64,000 nt of DNA from NCBI RefSeq assembly GCF_000745315.1, contig NZ_JQNQ01000001.1, positions 682,001-746,000 of the forward strand, written 5' to 3'. The DNA is from Salegentibacter sp. Hel_I_6. Its GTDB lineage: Bacteria > Bacteroidota > Bacteroidia > Flavobacteriales > Flavobacteriaceae. Below the pieces are notes generated by a model, which saw only the letters and a list, made by a program, of their open reading frames with translations, made no database searches and had not been told where the DNA came from. Made by a program: the position numbers and the translations under genes. Numbering within the stretch: the stretch's first letter is position 1; every line of letters starts with the position of its first letter. This document shows positions 26,369 through 35,579 of the stretch, one piece after another.

Positions 26369-26773
26369 ATGTCACAGGCTTTTTTCCATAATAATTATCA
26401 AAATCCGGTTTATTTTAAAGCATTGGAAATATTTAAGCTGTCCAGGGCTATGGCTGTGCATTTCACTGAAGATAAACATGTTCTTGAAATGGGTATTTCT
26501 TCAAGTTCAAAAGATAGATTTGCCGGAGACCTTGTAACCGAATCCCTCCAGCTTGCGCCAGGTGTAGCTTCGGTTGCTACCGCAAAAAGCATCGGTTCGC
26601 GCCTGGAACGTATTCGGAATATTAGAAGGTCAAGTAAAAGCCTGAAGTCACTTTGCAGAAGCCTGGAATTCTCAGGTGTTAAAGAAAGTGAGTTTTTAAA
26701 CCTACTTAGAAAAGAAATCCAAATTTTTGACAGGATGGTTAGCGATTGGATTCAGCAGATTCGGAAAGCTTAA
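26369..26773 (+). CDS. Hypothetical helical protein
   Basis: 134 residues, predicted almost all alpha-helical, with a basic middle (RLERIRNIRRSSKSLKSLCRSLE) and no signal peptide or membrane helix. The general look resembles the four-helix-bundle proteins of Bacteroidota, but I cannot assign it to a family with confidence. It is divergent from the Lrp gene, which may control it. Confidence 0.6.
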   Translation: MSQAFFHNNYQNPVYFKALEIFKLSRAMAVHFTEDKHVLEMGISSSSKDRFAGDLVTESLQLAPGVASVATAKSIGSRLERIRNIRRSSKSLKSLCRSLEFSGVKESEFLNLLRKEIQIFDRMVSDWIQQIRKA

Positions 26774-26796
26774 AAAATTTTCAAGAATTTATTTTC

Positions 26797-27408
26797 CTAA
26801 AAAAAAGCGAGTTTCACACCTTCTATAAGCATATTAGTTCCAATAATTGCTATAATTAGCCCCATTATCTTTTCGATCACAATAATCTTATTTTGGCCTA
26901 TAAACCGAACTAAATATTCACTGGAAATAAAAGCGAGGTGATTTAAAAACATAATTAAACCAAACATAGCTACAATAATTCCCATATCCATATAGCTGGC
27001 CGTGGTAGTATAGTTTACTGCAGTTACTATTGTTCCTGGACCAGCAAGAATTGGAATAGCCAGCGGAGAAATGGAAATTCCTTCATTAAAATCTACTTCA
27101 GTCTGGTTATCAATACTGGATTGTTGTGCCCTTATCATTTCAAAGCCCACGAAAAACACCAAAATTCCACCTGTGATTTTAAAGGCAGGGATGGTTAATC
27201 CAAAAAGTTGGAAGATATATTTACCCAATAACACAAATCCTGTTACGATAACAAAAGCCGTGAAAGTCGCTTTTTTAGAAATAAAACGCTTTCTTTTTCC
27301 ATCGGCCTGTTTGGTTAAGCTAAGGAAGATTGGAATATTCCCCACAGGATTATTAATCGCGAAAAATGCGGTAAACGCACCTATGGCATATAACCAGATA
27401 TTTTCCAT
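26797..27408 (-). CDS. MarC-family integral membrane protein
   Basis: Six-helix membrane protein of 203 residues with MarC/UPF0056 features: FFAINNPVGNIPIFLSLT near the start and PLAIPILAGPGTIVTAV in the middle. The two NPxGxxP / PxxxPxxxGPG motifs mark the two halves. The function of the family is unsettled; multidrug transport was once suggested and not borne out. Confidence 0.92.
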   Translation of the reverse strand: MENIWLYAIGAFTAFFAINNPVGNIPIFLSLTKQADGKRKRFISKKATFTAFVIVTGFVLLGKYIFQLFGLTIPAFKITGGILVFFVGFEMIRAQQSSIDNQTEVDFNEGISISPLAIPILAGPGTIVTAVNYTTTASYMDMGIIVAMFGLIMFLNHLAFISSEYLVRFIGQNKIIVIEKIMGLIIAIIGTNMLIEGVKLAFF

Positions 27409-27632
27409 AGATTTATATTTTTGGTACTTACGAAGTTACGGGTTGAAATTAAGAAGCAGCAAAATTAATCTGAAATTTTAGCCCCACCCAATAAAAAGGA
27501 AAAAAGTTTTAAAGCACCTTAGAACTTAATAATTAACGTATCGCTTTTTTAGAAAATTGAGGACATTTTCAGTTATGGTTTATCTTATTATAGCATTGAA
27601 TTCTTAAATTAAAAATTGTTTTGAAATGAAAA

Positions 27633-27661
27633 ATCCCAATGAGGCTTTCGCCCATTGGGAT
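27633..27661. repeat. Hairpin element ATCCCAATG...CATTGGGAT
   Basis: Nine-base perfect stem with an inner GGC/GCC extension and TTTC loop, in the 421-base gap between marC and icmF. No T tract follows it on the minus strand. Confidence 0.7.
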
Positions 27662-27685
27662 GATTTATTAATAACTATAAAAGCC

Positions 27686-27820
27686 GTGATTCGCTAAGCT
27701 CATCACTTCTTTTTCGCAAAAATATTTTCAAAACATTTTTAGGTCTATAGATCCCGATTCGCTGTGCTCATCGGGATAAGCGATTCGCACACATCCCCAG
27801 GCTTTTCGCCTGGAAATGTG
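27686..27820. repeat. Cluster of three palindromic hairpins
   Basis: Hairpin a (27686-27706, arms GTGAT/ATCAC) and hairpin b (27751-27777, arms ATCCCGAT/ATCGGGAT) share the core GATTCGCTnnGCTCATC while their outer stems differ but still pair. Hairpin c (27790-27820) has arms CACAT-CCAGGC / GCCTGG-ATGTG. They lie just past the icmF stop; c is the best candidate for a terminator of icmF. Confidence 0.65.
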
Positions 27821-27829
27821 GCTCTCTGC

Positions 27830-30800
27830 TTACATATTTCTTCTATACTGCCCGCCTACCTCAAACATAGCCTGGGTAATTTGCCCCAGGGAGCAAACTT
27901 TGGTGGCTTCCATTAATTCTTTAAAAATATTCTCATTTTTAATAGAGGCCTCTTTAATTTTTTCTAAAGCTGCTTCAGCTGAATCTTCTTTGGCTTTGTG
28001 AAGTGTACTCAAAGTTTTAAGTTGATGCTGCTTCTCTTCTTCTGTAGCTCTAATTACTTCTCCTGGAGTCACAGTTGGCGAACCGGTAGAACTTAAGAAC
28101 GTATTTACACCAATTATTGGATAATCGCCATTATGCTTTAAAGTTTCATAATGCAGACTTTCTTCCTGAATCTTCCCACGTTGGTACATCGTTTCCATTG
28201 CACCAAGAACTCCTCCTCTTTCGGTAATTCGATCAAATTCGGTTAAAACAGCTTCTTCGACGAGATCGGTTAATTCTTCAATAATAAATGATCCCTGGAT
28301 TGGATTCTCGTTTTTAGCAAGTCCTAGTTCTTTATTGATAATTAACTGAATAGCCATCGCTCTTCTTACCGAAGCTTCGGTTGGCGTGGTAATCGCTTCA
28401 TCATACGCGTTGGTATGCAGCGAATTACAGTTATCGTAAATCGCATAAAGTGCCTGAAGCGTAGTTCTAATATCGTTAAAATCTATTTCCTGGGCGTGCA
28501 GCGATCTACCTGAAGTTTGAATATGATATTTCAACATTTGCGCCCTTGGGTTTGCACCGTATTTATGCTTCAAAGCTTTAGACCAAATTTTACGCGCTAC
28601 CCTACCTATTACCGCATATTCCGGATCTATTCCGTTAGAAAAGAAAAACGAAAGATTTGGCCCGAATTTATTGATATCCATTCCCCTGCTTAAATAATAT
28701 TCCACATAAGTGAAACCATTGGCCAGGGTAAATGCTAACTGTGTAATTGGATTTGCACCTGCTTCAGCAATATGATATCCTGAAATTGAAACCGAATAGA
28801 AGTTTCTTACTTTTTCTTTAATAAAATGTTCCTGAACATCACCCATTAAACGCAAAGCGAATTCCGTAGAAAAGATACAGGTATTTTGTGCCTGGTCTTC
28901 TTTTAAAATATCAGCCTGCACGGTTCCGCGGACCACGCTAATAGTTTTTTCTTTGATATCTTCATAAACTTCTGCCGGTAAAACTTGGTCTCCGGTAAGT
29001 CCTAAAAGCATTAATCCAAGTCCGTTGTTTCCTTCCGGCAAATCCCCTCGATAAACGGGACGGTCTAGATCACGATCATCATAAAGTTCTTTATATTTCG
29101 CCTCAACTTTATCCTCCAGGCCGTTTTCTTTAATGTATTTCTCACATTGCTGATCTATAGCCGCATTCATAAAGAAACCAAGCAACATAGGCGCCGGTCC
29201 ATTTATCGTCATACTTACCGATGTCATAGCATCTGCAAGATCAAACCCTGAATAGAGCTTTTTAGCATCATCCAAACAGCAAATAGAAACCCCGGAATTT
29301 CCAATTTTCCCATAAATATCGGGACGTTCATCTGGATCGTTTCCATAAAGCGTTACCGAATCAAAAGCGGTTGAAAGTCTTTTTGCGGGTAAGCCCATAC
29401 TTACATAATGAAATCGGCGGTTGGTTCGCTCTGGCCCACCTTCACCGGCAAACATTCTTGTAGGATCTTCACCCTGTCTCTTAAACGGATAAAGACCTGC
29501 GGTATATGGAAATTCTCCCGGAACATTTTCCTGAAGACACCATTTTAATATATCGCCCCAGGCTTTATATTTTGGAAGCGAAACTTTTGGAATTTGTGTA
29601 TGGGAAAGCGACTCGGTATGTGTATCTATTTTTATCTCTTTATCGCGAACTTTAAAGGAATAAACAGGCTCTACATATTTATTTACTTTTTCCTGCCAGC
29701 TCTGGATCACTTCCCAATTGTAAGGATCTAAATCCATTTTTACCCGGTCAAATTCTGCGAAAAGCAATTTTAGAAAATCCTTTTGGGAATCTTCAGCAAA
29801 CTCATTTATTTCCTCCTGGTTAATTCCGTGTTTTTCTAAATATTTAGATTGGTTGTTGGTCATTTCCAAACTAGAAACCGACTCGATTGTTTTAAAAACT
29901 CCGTAAAGTTTTTGCGCTACCTCAGCCTGGTTTGCAGCTTTCTCGTCGTAGCTTCTATTATTTTCAGCAATTTCTGAAAGATATCGTGTTCGCTTTGGTG
30001 GAATTACAAAAATCTTCTCACTCATTTCTGCTGAAATCTCAAAGGTAGAATTCAGATCGGCTTTGGTTTTTTCAGCAATCTTATCCATAATCTGACGATA
30101 CAGGGTGTTCATCCCCGGATCGTTAAACTGAGAGGCAATGGTTCCAAAAACCGGTAGTTTTTCAGCATCTTCGTGCCATAACTGGTGATTTCGCTGATAT
30201 TGCTTTTTCACATCACGCAAGGCATCCTGTGCACCACGTTTATCAAATTTATTGATAGCCACCAAATCGGCAAAGTCAAGCATATCGATTTTCTCTAACT
30301 GCGTTGCTGCACCAAATTCCGGCGTCATTACGTATAGAGCAACGTCAGAATGATCCATAATTTCGGTATCACTCTGTCCAATTCCAGATGTTTCCAGAAT
30401 AATTAAGTCGAATTCAGCCGCTTTTAAAACCTCAACAGCTTCAGCCACGTGTTTAGAAAGTGCAAGGTTAGATTGGCGGGTAGCCAGGGAACGCATATAA
30501 ACGTGTTTATTGTTTATGGCATTCATCCTAATTCTATCTCCCAGCAAAGCGCCGCCGGTTTTCCTTTTAGAAGGATCTACAGAAATTATCCCGATATTTT
30601 TTTCGGGAAAATCACCTAAAAATCGGCGTACCAATTCGTCTACCAAACTGGATTTTCCTGAACCTCCGGTTCCGGTAATTCCAAGAACTGGAATTTCGCT
30701 TTTATCTGTGTCTTCTCTTAAAGGTTCAAAATGCTTCAGAAAAGAATCGTGTTTATTTTCTGCAAGGGAAATTAGCCTTGAAATAGTATTTACATTCTTA

Positions 30801-31285
30801 TTTTTTAAATCTTCAGCAACAGATTTTTCTTCAACCAAATCGCGAGTTTCAGTATCTACCCGCTTCACCATATCATTGATCATTCCCTGGAGTCCCATTT
30901 CACGCCCATCATCTGGCGAGTAAATTCGGGTTATTCCGTAGTCCATCAATTCTTTAATTTCCTCAGGAAGAATTACCCCACCACCACCGCCAAAAATAGC
31001 GATATGACCGGCGTTTTTCTCCTGAAGCAAATCGTGCATATATTTAAAGTATTCAGTGTGCCCACCTTGATAGGAAGTCATCGCAATAGCCTGTGCATCT
31101 TCCTGGATGGCGCAATTCACCACCTCATCTACACTACGGTCGTGACCAAGGTGAATTACCTCAACTCCGGTAGACTGGATGATTCGGCGCATTATATTAA
31201 TGGCTGCATCGTGCCCATCAAAAAGCGAAGCCGCGGTTACAATTCTTATTTTATTTTTAGGGGTATATGGCTTTTGTTGTTCCAT
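27830..31285 (-). CDS. icmF: Fused acyl-CoA mutase IcmF (isobutyryl-CoA mutase type)
   Basis: 1151 residues, adenosylcobalamin-dependent carbon-skeleton mutase. Domain order is that of IcmF: an N-terminal B12-binding domain (residues about 10-150, with DGHDAA around H25), a MeaB-like GTPase domain (about 200-420, P-loop GTGGSGKSS) and a C-terminal mutase TIM barrel (about 560-1110, with TAGLYPFKR and RFHYVSMGLP). A Phe in the YPFKR segment, where methylmalonyl-CoA mutases have a Tyr, suggests the isobutyryl/n-butyryl-CoA type. It interconverts branched and straight acyl-CoAs in valine/fatty acid catabolism. It is a single gene, unlinked to the separate meaB at 1.1 kb. Confidence 0.93.
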   Translation of the reverse strand: MEQQKPYTPKNKIRIVTAASLFDGHDAAINIMRRIIQSTGVEVIHLGHDRSVDEVVNCAIQEDAQAIAMTSYQGGHTEYFKYMHDLLQEKNAGHIAIFGGGGGVILPEEIKELMDYGITRIYSPDDGREMGLQGMINDMVKRVDTETRDLVEEKSVAEDLKNKNVNTISRLISLAENKHDSFLKHFEPLREDTDKSEIPVLGITGTGGSGKSSLVDELVRRFLGDFPEKNIGIISVDPSKRKTGGALLGDRIRMNAINNKHVYMRSLATRQSNLALSKHVAEAVEVLKAAEFDLIILETSGIGQSDTEIMDHSDVALYVMTPEFGAATQLEKIDMLDFADLVAINKFDKRGAQDALRDVKKQYQRNHQLWHEDAEKLPVFGTIASQFNDPGMNTLYRQIMDKIAEKTKADLNSTFEISAEMSEKIFVIPPKRTRYLSEIAENNRSYDEKAANQAEVAQKLYGVFKTIESVSSLEMTNNQSKYLEKHGINQEEINEFAEDSQKDFLKLLFAEFDRVKMDLDPYNWEVIQSWQEKVNKYVEPVYSFKVRDKEIKIDTHTESLSHTQIPKVSLPKYKAWGDILKWCLQENVPGEFPYTAGLYPFKRQGEDPTRMFAGEGGPERTNRRFHYVSMGLPAKRLSTAFDSVTLYGNDPDERPDIYGKIGNSGVSICCLDDAKKLYSGFDLADAMTSVSMTINGPAPMLLGFFMNAAIDQQCEKYIKENGLEDKVEAKYKELYDDRDLDRPVYRGDLPEGNNGLGLMLLGLTGDQVLPAEVYEDIKEKTISVVRGTVQADILKEDQAQNTCIFSTEFALRLMGDVQEHFIKEKVRNFYSVSISGYHIAEAGANPITQLAFTLANGFTYVEYYLSRGMDINKFGPNLSFFFSNGIDPEYAVIGRVARKIWSKALKHKYGANPRAQMLKYHIQTSGRSLHAQEIDFNDIRTTLQALYAIYDNCNSLHTNAYDEAITTPTEASVRRAMAIQLIINKELGLAKNENPIQGSFIIEELTDLVEEAVLTEFDRITERGGVLGAMETMYQRGKIQEESLHYETLKHNGDYPIIGVNTFLSSTGSPTVTPGEVIRATEEEKQHQLKTLSTLHKAKEDSAEAALEKIKEASIKNENIFKELMEATKVCSLGQITQAMFEVGGQYRRNM

Positions 31286-31435
31286 TGCTAATTATCTCTG
31301 AAATTTTGACCTGCAATTTACGAAAATCGCAACCAAATATTGAAATTTTAAATTTTTTATGAGGATTTTATAAGCAAAAATAGCTTGATTAAAGAAAGTC
31401 AAAAAGTGATTCTCAGGCTCCCATTTTTAAATTTA

Positions 31436-31443
31436 TATCTTTG
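31436..31443 (+). promoter_or_regulatory. Putative -7 element TATCTTTG
   Basis: Exact TAnnTTTG match about 105 bases ahead of the DUF4197 gene. Repeat copy 2 lies between it and the gene, so it would be carried in the 5' leader. Confidence 0.45.
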
Positions 31444-31454
31444 AAAAATCAAAT

Positions 31455-31539
31455 CCAGGGCAAGCTTGCGATATATAAGATGGATTTTTTTGATATCCAG
31501 GTAAGCCTTCAAATATTTAAATCTCGATTATCGAGTAAA
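31455..31539 (+). repeat. Dispersed palindromic intergenic element, copy 2
   Basis: GGGCAAGCTTGCG block followed 63 bases later by ATCTCGATTATCGAGTAAA; the palindrome CTCGATTATCGAG is at 31523-31535. It matches copies at 12.0 and 37.9 kb in order and spacing, with the first hairpin more diverged here. Confidence 0.6.
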
Positions 31540-31549
31540 AAACATTTCT

Positions 31550-32263
31550 ATGAAAAAGATTATTCTCGTTTTTAGTGTACTTATATTTTCTTCCTGTGCC
31601 GAATTACAAACTATAGCCGAAAATTATCCCCAAGTAGGTGTTAGTAATACCGAAATAGCTTCGGGTTTACGGCAGGCTTTGGATATGGGGATTGAAAAAC
31701 AGGTAACAAAACTTACTGAAGAAAATGGGTTCTACCGCAATGAATTAGTAAGAATTACTTTACCACCAGAGTTACAAAAAGTAGATAAAACCCTAAGGGA
31801 TGTTGGCTTAGACGCTCTTGCCGACGAAGGCTTAAAAGTTTTAAATCGGGCTGCGGAAGAAGCCGTTAAAGAAGCTACACCAATTTTTGTAAATGCCGTA
31901 CAGGAAATTACTTTTAATGATGCTAGAAATATTTTACTTGGCCAGGATAACCAGGCCACCTTATACCTTACCGACAAAACTGAAAAATCACTGTATAACA
32001 AATTTAGTCCTGTAGTTACTTCTTCACTTGAGAAAGTAGGAGCTACCCAAGTATGGAGTAATATTATAAACCGGTATAACAGCTTACCACTTACTACAAA
32101 TGTAAATCCAGACCTTGCAGATTATGTGACCAATGAAGCTTTAAATGGGGTTTACACAATGATTGCTGTTGAAGAAAAGGAAATTAGAGAGAAGGTTTCA
32201 GCACGAACCACCAACCTTTTACAACGCGTTTTCGCTCTTCAGGATCGTAATACAGGTTATTAA
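31550..32263 (+). CDS. DUF4197 lipoprotein-like protein
   Basis: 237 residues with a lipobox-like SSCAE after a short hydrophobic signal. The DUF4197 pattern is visible: EIASGLRQALDMGIEKQV, IFVNAVQEITFNDARNILLG and NPDLADYVTNEALNGVYTMIAVEEKEIRE. It is helical and presumably periplasmic and membrane-anchored. The function is unknown. Confidence 0.9.
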   Translation: MKKIILVFSVLIFSSCAELQTIAENYPQVGVSNTEIASGLRQALDMGIEKQVTKLTEENGFYRNELVRITLPPELQKVDKTLRDVGLDALADEGLKVLNRAAEEAVKEATPIFVNAVQEITFNDARNILLGQDNQATLYLTDKTEKSLYNKFSPVVTSSLEKVGATQVWSNIINRYNSLPLTTNVNPDLADYVTNEALNGVYTMIAVEEKEIREKVSARTTNLLQRVFALQDRNTGY

Positions 32264-32386
32264 AAGCTTTTTTGAGTTGTTATAAATCGGCAATTATCTA
32301 ATGTTTTTAACAAACCAAGTGCTTGAAATAGATTTTTTTACATCAATCTTAACGCACACTTAGCAATCCTTTGAGTTTCTGCAGGC

Positions 32387-32394
32387 TATCTTTG
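32387..32394 (+). promoter_or_regulatory. Putative -7 element TATCTTTG
   Basis: Exact TAnnTTTG match, ending 20 bases before the ATG at 32415. Confidence 0.6.
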
Positions 32395-32414
32395 TATCAA
32401 AGACAAAAACAGTT

Positions 32415-32597
32415 ATGTTCAAAATCTTTGAAACAAAATCTACAGAAGAATGCCTTTGTGATAAGTACACACATCTTATGCACAAATCGTTTAAATTGGC
32501 GCTAACCGATAAGGAAGAAAGTGACCGATTGAACGAGAGAGCAAAAAAAATTCTTCGGGAACTAAGGAGAATGCAATACGATAAGATAGATTCTTAA
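32415..32597 (+). CDS. Lacal_2735 family small protein
   Basis: 60 residues, soluble and basic, with the family pattern MFKIF...KYTHLMHKSFKLALTDKEESDRLNERAKKI. Lacal_2735 proteins are short conserved proteins restricted to Bacteroidota with no known role. A promoter -7 box sits just upstream, and the last four bases overlap the convergent BtuF-like gene. Confidence 0.88.
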   Translation: MFKIFETKSTEECLCDKYTHLMHKSFKLALTDKEESDRLNERAKKILRELRRMQYDKIDS

Positions 32598-33367
32598 GCG
32601 CTAATTGTTTTAAAATAATCTATTGCTGCAATCAATCGGGATCCATACCAACTAAAATACTCACCATCTACCAGCTTAATTTCAGCATTTAAAGTTGAAA
32701 AATATTCTTTATGCTTTTCCTTGAACGGAAATGGCTCAGATGAAAGCAATAATAAATCAGGATTTTTAGCCTTTAATTCTTCAAGAGTAGTTTCTGGATA
32801 CCTGGATTCTATAAACACATTTTCAAACTTATTCAGTTTTAGGAGTTCATCTATAAAAGTGTCTTTCCCGGCAACCATTAAAGGTTTTTTCCAAATAAAA
32901 TACGCTACTTTTTTAACCGGTTTATCCCGGAGTTTTTCTTGAAGAACAGCAATTTTGTCCCTAACGGAATTCACCATTGTTCCTACTAAAGCTTTTTTTT
33001 GAAAGATCTCACCATATTGAAGCATCAATTCAAAAGCATCTTCAATTTTTACAATATCTGAAACGTGTACAGGAGCAATTTCTTCCAACTCCTCTACCAT
33101 TTCCTTAGTATTTTCCTCTTTATTACAGAGAATAATATCTGGTTTTAAAGCTTTTATTTTTTCAAGCTTTACTTGTTTTGTACCACCTACCATGGTTTTG
33201 TTCTTCCTAAGATATTTGGGATGAACGCAGAATTTAGTGACCCCCACCAGATTTTCCTCCAAACCTAAATCCACAAGAAGTTCGGTTTGGCTGGGTACTA
33301 ATGAGATAATTCGCTTAGGAATATATGGAAGAGAAATCTTTCTCTGTAATTGATCTATCACTTCCAT
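32594..33367 (-). CDS. BtuF-like helical-backbone metal-receptor protein without signal peptide
   Basis: 257 residues with the class III substrate-binding fold: RIISLVPSQTELLVDLGLEENLVGVTKFCVHP, then KALKPDIILCNKEEN, a long connecting helix and a second lobe ending with LVDGEYFSWYGSRLIAAIDYF. Related proteins bind cobalamin or haem in the periplasm. Here the N-terminus (MEVIDQLQRKISLPYIPKR) has no signal peptide, so it may be cytoplasmic. It follows pyrF by 9 bases. Confidence 0.8.
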   Translation of the reverse strand: MEVIDQLQRKISLPYIPKRIISLVPSQTELLVDLGLEENLVGVTKFCVHPKYLRKNKTMVGGTKQVKLEKIKALKPDIILCNKEENTKEMVEELEEIAPVHVSDIVKIEDAFELMLQYGEIFQKKALVGTMVNSVRDKIAVLQEKLRDKPVKKVAYFIWKKPLMVAGKDTFIDELLKLNKFENVFIESRYPETTLEELKAKNPDLLLLSSEPFPFKEKHKEYFSTLNAEIKLVDGEYFSWYGSRLIAAIDYFKTISA

Positions 33368-33376
33368 GTTAGAATT

Positions 33377-34195
33377 TTAAAGTTTACTCAACTCTTCTGC
33401 CATTTGTTGCTGAAGTACTTCAGCTTTAGCTCCGGCTATTTCAGCGAAATTCGAAGATTCTGAAGCATAAATAATCTTTCGGGAAGAATTTACCAAAAGG
33501 CCAACATTTTTTGTCATTCCGTATTTACATACGTCTTCCAGTTTTCCGCCCTGTGCGCCTACTCCAGGAACAAGTAAAAAATTCTCAGGAATGATCTCTC
33601 TTATTTCTTTTAAAAATTCAGCCTTAGTAGCTCCCACAACGTACATCAAATTCTCAGAATTTTTCCAGGTTTTAGAGGTTTTAAGTACTTTTTTATAAAG
33701 TTCTTCCCCGTCAATTTGCTGGGTTTGGAAATCAAAAGCCCCCTCATTAGAAGTAAGTGCCAATAATATAGCCTGTCGGTTATCAAATTCCAAAAAAGGT
33801 TCTACCGAATCTTTTCCCATATAGGGTGCGACAGTTACCGAATCAAAGCCAAGATCCTGGAGAAAGGTTTTAGCATACATTCTTGAAGTATTACCTATAT
33901 CACCACGCTTGGCGTCTGCAATAGTATAAATTTCGGGATATTCGTGATGAAGATAATTTATAGTCTTTTCTAAGGCCTGCCAGCCTTCAACGCCATTGGC
34001 TTCATAAAAAGCAATATTCGGTTTATAAGCCACGCAAAACTTATGAGTAGCGTCTATAATCGCTTTATTGAATTCAAAAATAGGATCGTCCTCAGATAAT
34101 AAATAGGTTGGAATCCTGTCTATATCCACATCAAGCCCCACACATAAAAACGATTTCTTTTTAAAGATCTGTTCAGTTAATTCTTGCGGGGACAT
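33377..34195 (-). CDS. pyrF: Orotidine 5'-phosphate decarboxylase (type 2)
   Basis: Last step of UMP synthesis, OMP to UMP. 272 residues, the length of the type 2 (Mycobacterium-like) subfamily. Visible hallmarks are LCVGLDVDIDRIP, the catalytic TIADAKRGDIGNTS (DxKxxD tetrad) and LVPGVGAQGG. It is upstream of the BtuF-like gene, and downstream of prfA across a repeat-rich gap. Confidence 0.95.
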   Translation of the reverse strand: MSPQELTEQIFKKKSFLCVGLDVDIDRIPTYLLSEDDPIFEFNKAIIDATHKFCVAYKPNIAFYEANGVEGWQALEKTINYLHHEYPEIYTIADAKRGDIGNTSRMYAKTFLQDLGFDSVTVAPYMGKDSVEPFLEFDNRQAILLALTSNEGAFDFQTQQIDGEELYKKVLKTSKTWKNSENLMYVVGATKAEFLKEIREIIPENFLLVPGVGAQGGKLEDVCKYGMTKNVGLLVNSSRKIIYASESSNFAEIAGAKAEVLQQQMAEELSKL

Positions 34196-34240
34196 AGGTT
34201 AGTTTTTGTAATTAATATGATTCAAAATATAAAAAGAAAA

Positions 34241-34256
34241 TTCCGCTTTCGCGGAA
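34241..34256. repeat. Short palindrome TTCCGCTTTCGCGGAA
   Basis: Six-base perfect stem with a TTTC loop in the pyrF-prfA gap; no T tract on the minus strand. Confidence 0.6.
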
Positions 34257-34303
34257 AGTAATTCTTAAAATAAAAACTCGAGGCTATTGAAAACTTATTA
34301 AAA

Positions 34304-34384
34304 TCGTCATTCTCAATTCATTTCAGAATCTAATTAGTTGATATCTCAAACAAGTTAGAAGCTGAAACAAGTTCAGCTTGACGA
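34304..34384. repeat. Dispersed inverted-repeat element of about 81 bp
   Basis: Outer arms begin TCGTCATTCTCAATTCATTT and end with TTCAGCTTGACGA; the reverse complement of the right arm matches the left arm at most positions. Elements of this look (arms with TCATTCTGA...TTTCAG) are scattered between genes in many Bacteroidota genomes. It lies just past the prfA stop and may terminate it. Confidence 0.6.
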
Positions 34385-34405
34385 TAATAGGCAGCTCCGA
34401 AATTG

Positions 34406-35482
34406 TTAAAATACATCTGAATTTTCCTTGAGCTTCTCTGTATTTTCTACAAATCGCAATTCGTCAAGTATTTTCTGGATATCCCCATTAATGATATTGG
34501 AAAGATCATAAAGCGTAAGGTTAATACGATGGTCTGTAACCCTTCCCTGGGAATAATTATAGGTTCTAATTTTTGCACTACGGTCACCACTGGAAACCAT
34601 AGAGTTTCTTTTAGCAGCATCGGCTTCCTGCTTTTTAGCAAGTTCCATTTCATATAAACGCGAGCGTAATACTCTAAAGGCTTTCTCCTTGTTTTTATGC
34701 TGTGATTTTTGATCCTGGCACTGTGCCACTAATCCTGTAGGCTCGTGAGTTAAACGCACAGCAGAATAGGTGGTGTTCACCGATTGCCCACCGGGACCGG
34801 AAGAACAGAAATAATCTATTCTCACCTCTTTTGGATCTATCTCTACATCAAATTCTTCAGCTTCTGGAAGTACCATTACGGTAGCGGCCGAGGTATGTAC
34901 ACGCCCCTGGGTTTCAGTTTGCGGAACACGTTGTACACGGTGCACACCGGCTTCAAACTTCATTGTACCATAAACATCTTCACCAGAAACTTCAAAAATC
35001 ATCTCTTTAAATCCACCACTGGTACCTTCACTATAATCTACAATATTATGTTTCCAGCCTTTGCTTTCTAAATACTTGGTATACATTCTATAAAGATCGC
35101 CGGCGAAAATACTGGCCTCATCCCCACCGGTACCAGCCCTAATTTCTATCACTACATTCTTCGCGTCATCCGGATCTTTAGGAACGAGCATCATTCTTAT
35201 CTTTTCTTCCAGCTTTGGCACTTCCTTTTCAGCTTCATCAAGCTGCATTTTGGCCATTTCGGTCATTTCAGGATCGCTGCCATCGGCAATAATTTCCTTG
35301 GCTTCTTCAATATTATTGGTGAGCTCTAAATATTTTTCCCGCTCATCCATTAAGGCCCTAAGGTCTTTGTATTCTTTATTTAATTCTATATATCGCTTTT
35401 GATCTGATATCACATCAGGCTGAATAATTAAATCATTCACCTCATCAAAACGCTGCTTTACTATGTTAAGCTTCTCGATCAT
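34406..35482 (-). CDS. prfA: Peptide chain release factor 1
   Basis: Reads stop codons UAA/UAG and triggers peptide release. 358 residues, normal length. The peptidyl-release motif GGQ is in SSGPGGQSVNTTYSAVRLTH and the stop-codon recognition PxT motif is in RVPQTETQGRVHTSAATV (P-Q-T). It is separated by about 200 repeat-rich bases from pyrF and is divergent from the gene at 35580. Confidence 0.97.
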   Translation of the reverse strand: MIEKLNIVKQRFDEVNDLIIQPDVISDQKRYIELNKEYKDLRALMDEREKYLELTNNIEEAKEIIADGSDPEMTEMAKMQLDEAEKEVPKLEEKIRMMLVPKDPDDAKNVVIEIRAGTGGDEASIFAGDLYRMYTKYLESKGWKHNIVDYSEGTSGGFKEMIFEVSGEDVYGTMKFEAGVHRVQRVPQTETQGRVHTSAATVMVLPEAEEFDVEIDPKEVRIDYFCSSGPGGQSVNTTYSAVRLTHEPTGLVAQCQDQKSQHKNKEKAFRVLRSRLYEMELAKKQEADAAKRNSMVSSGDRSAKIRTYNYSQGRVTDHRINLTLYDLSNIINGDIQKILDELRFVENTEKLKENSDVF

Positions 35483-35579
35483 ATAATCAATCTGATTTTA
35501 GGAAAACAAATTTACGATAAATTGGGCGAATTATAAGATTGAAAAAAGAATTGTAAATTGAAACGATCTAGAAACTTTT

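Noticed and set aside
27790..27820. Riboswitch at the icmF end
   Set aside because: The hairpins are at the 3' side of the gene and show none of the conserved cobalamin riboswitch elements.
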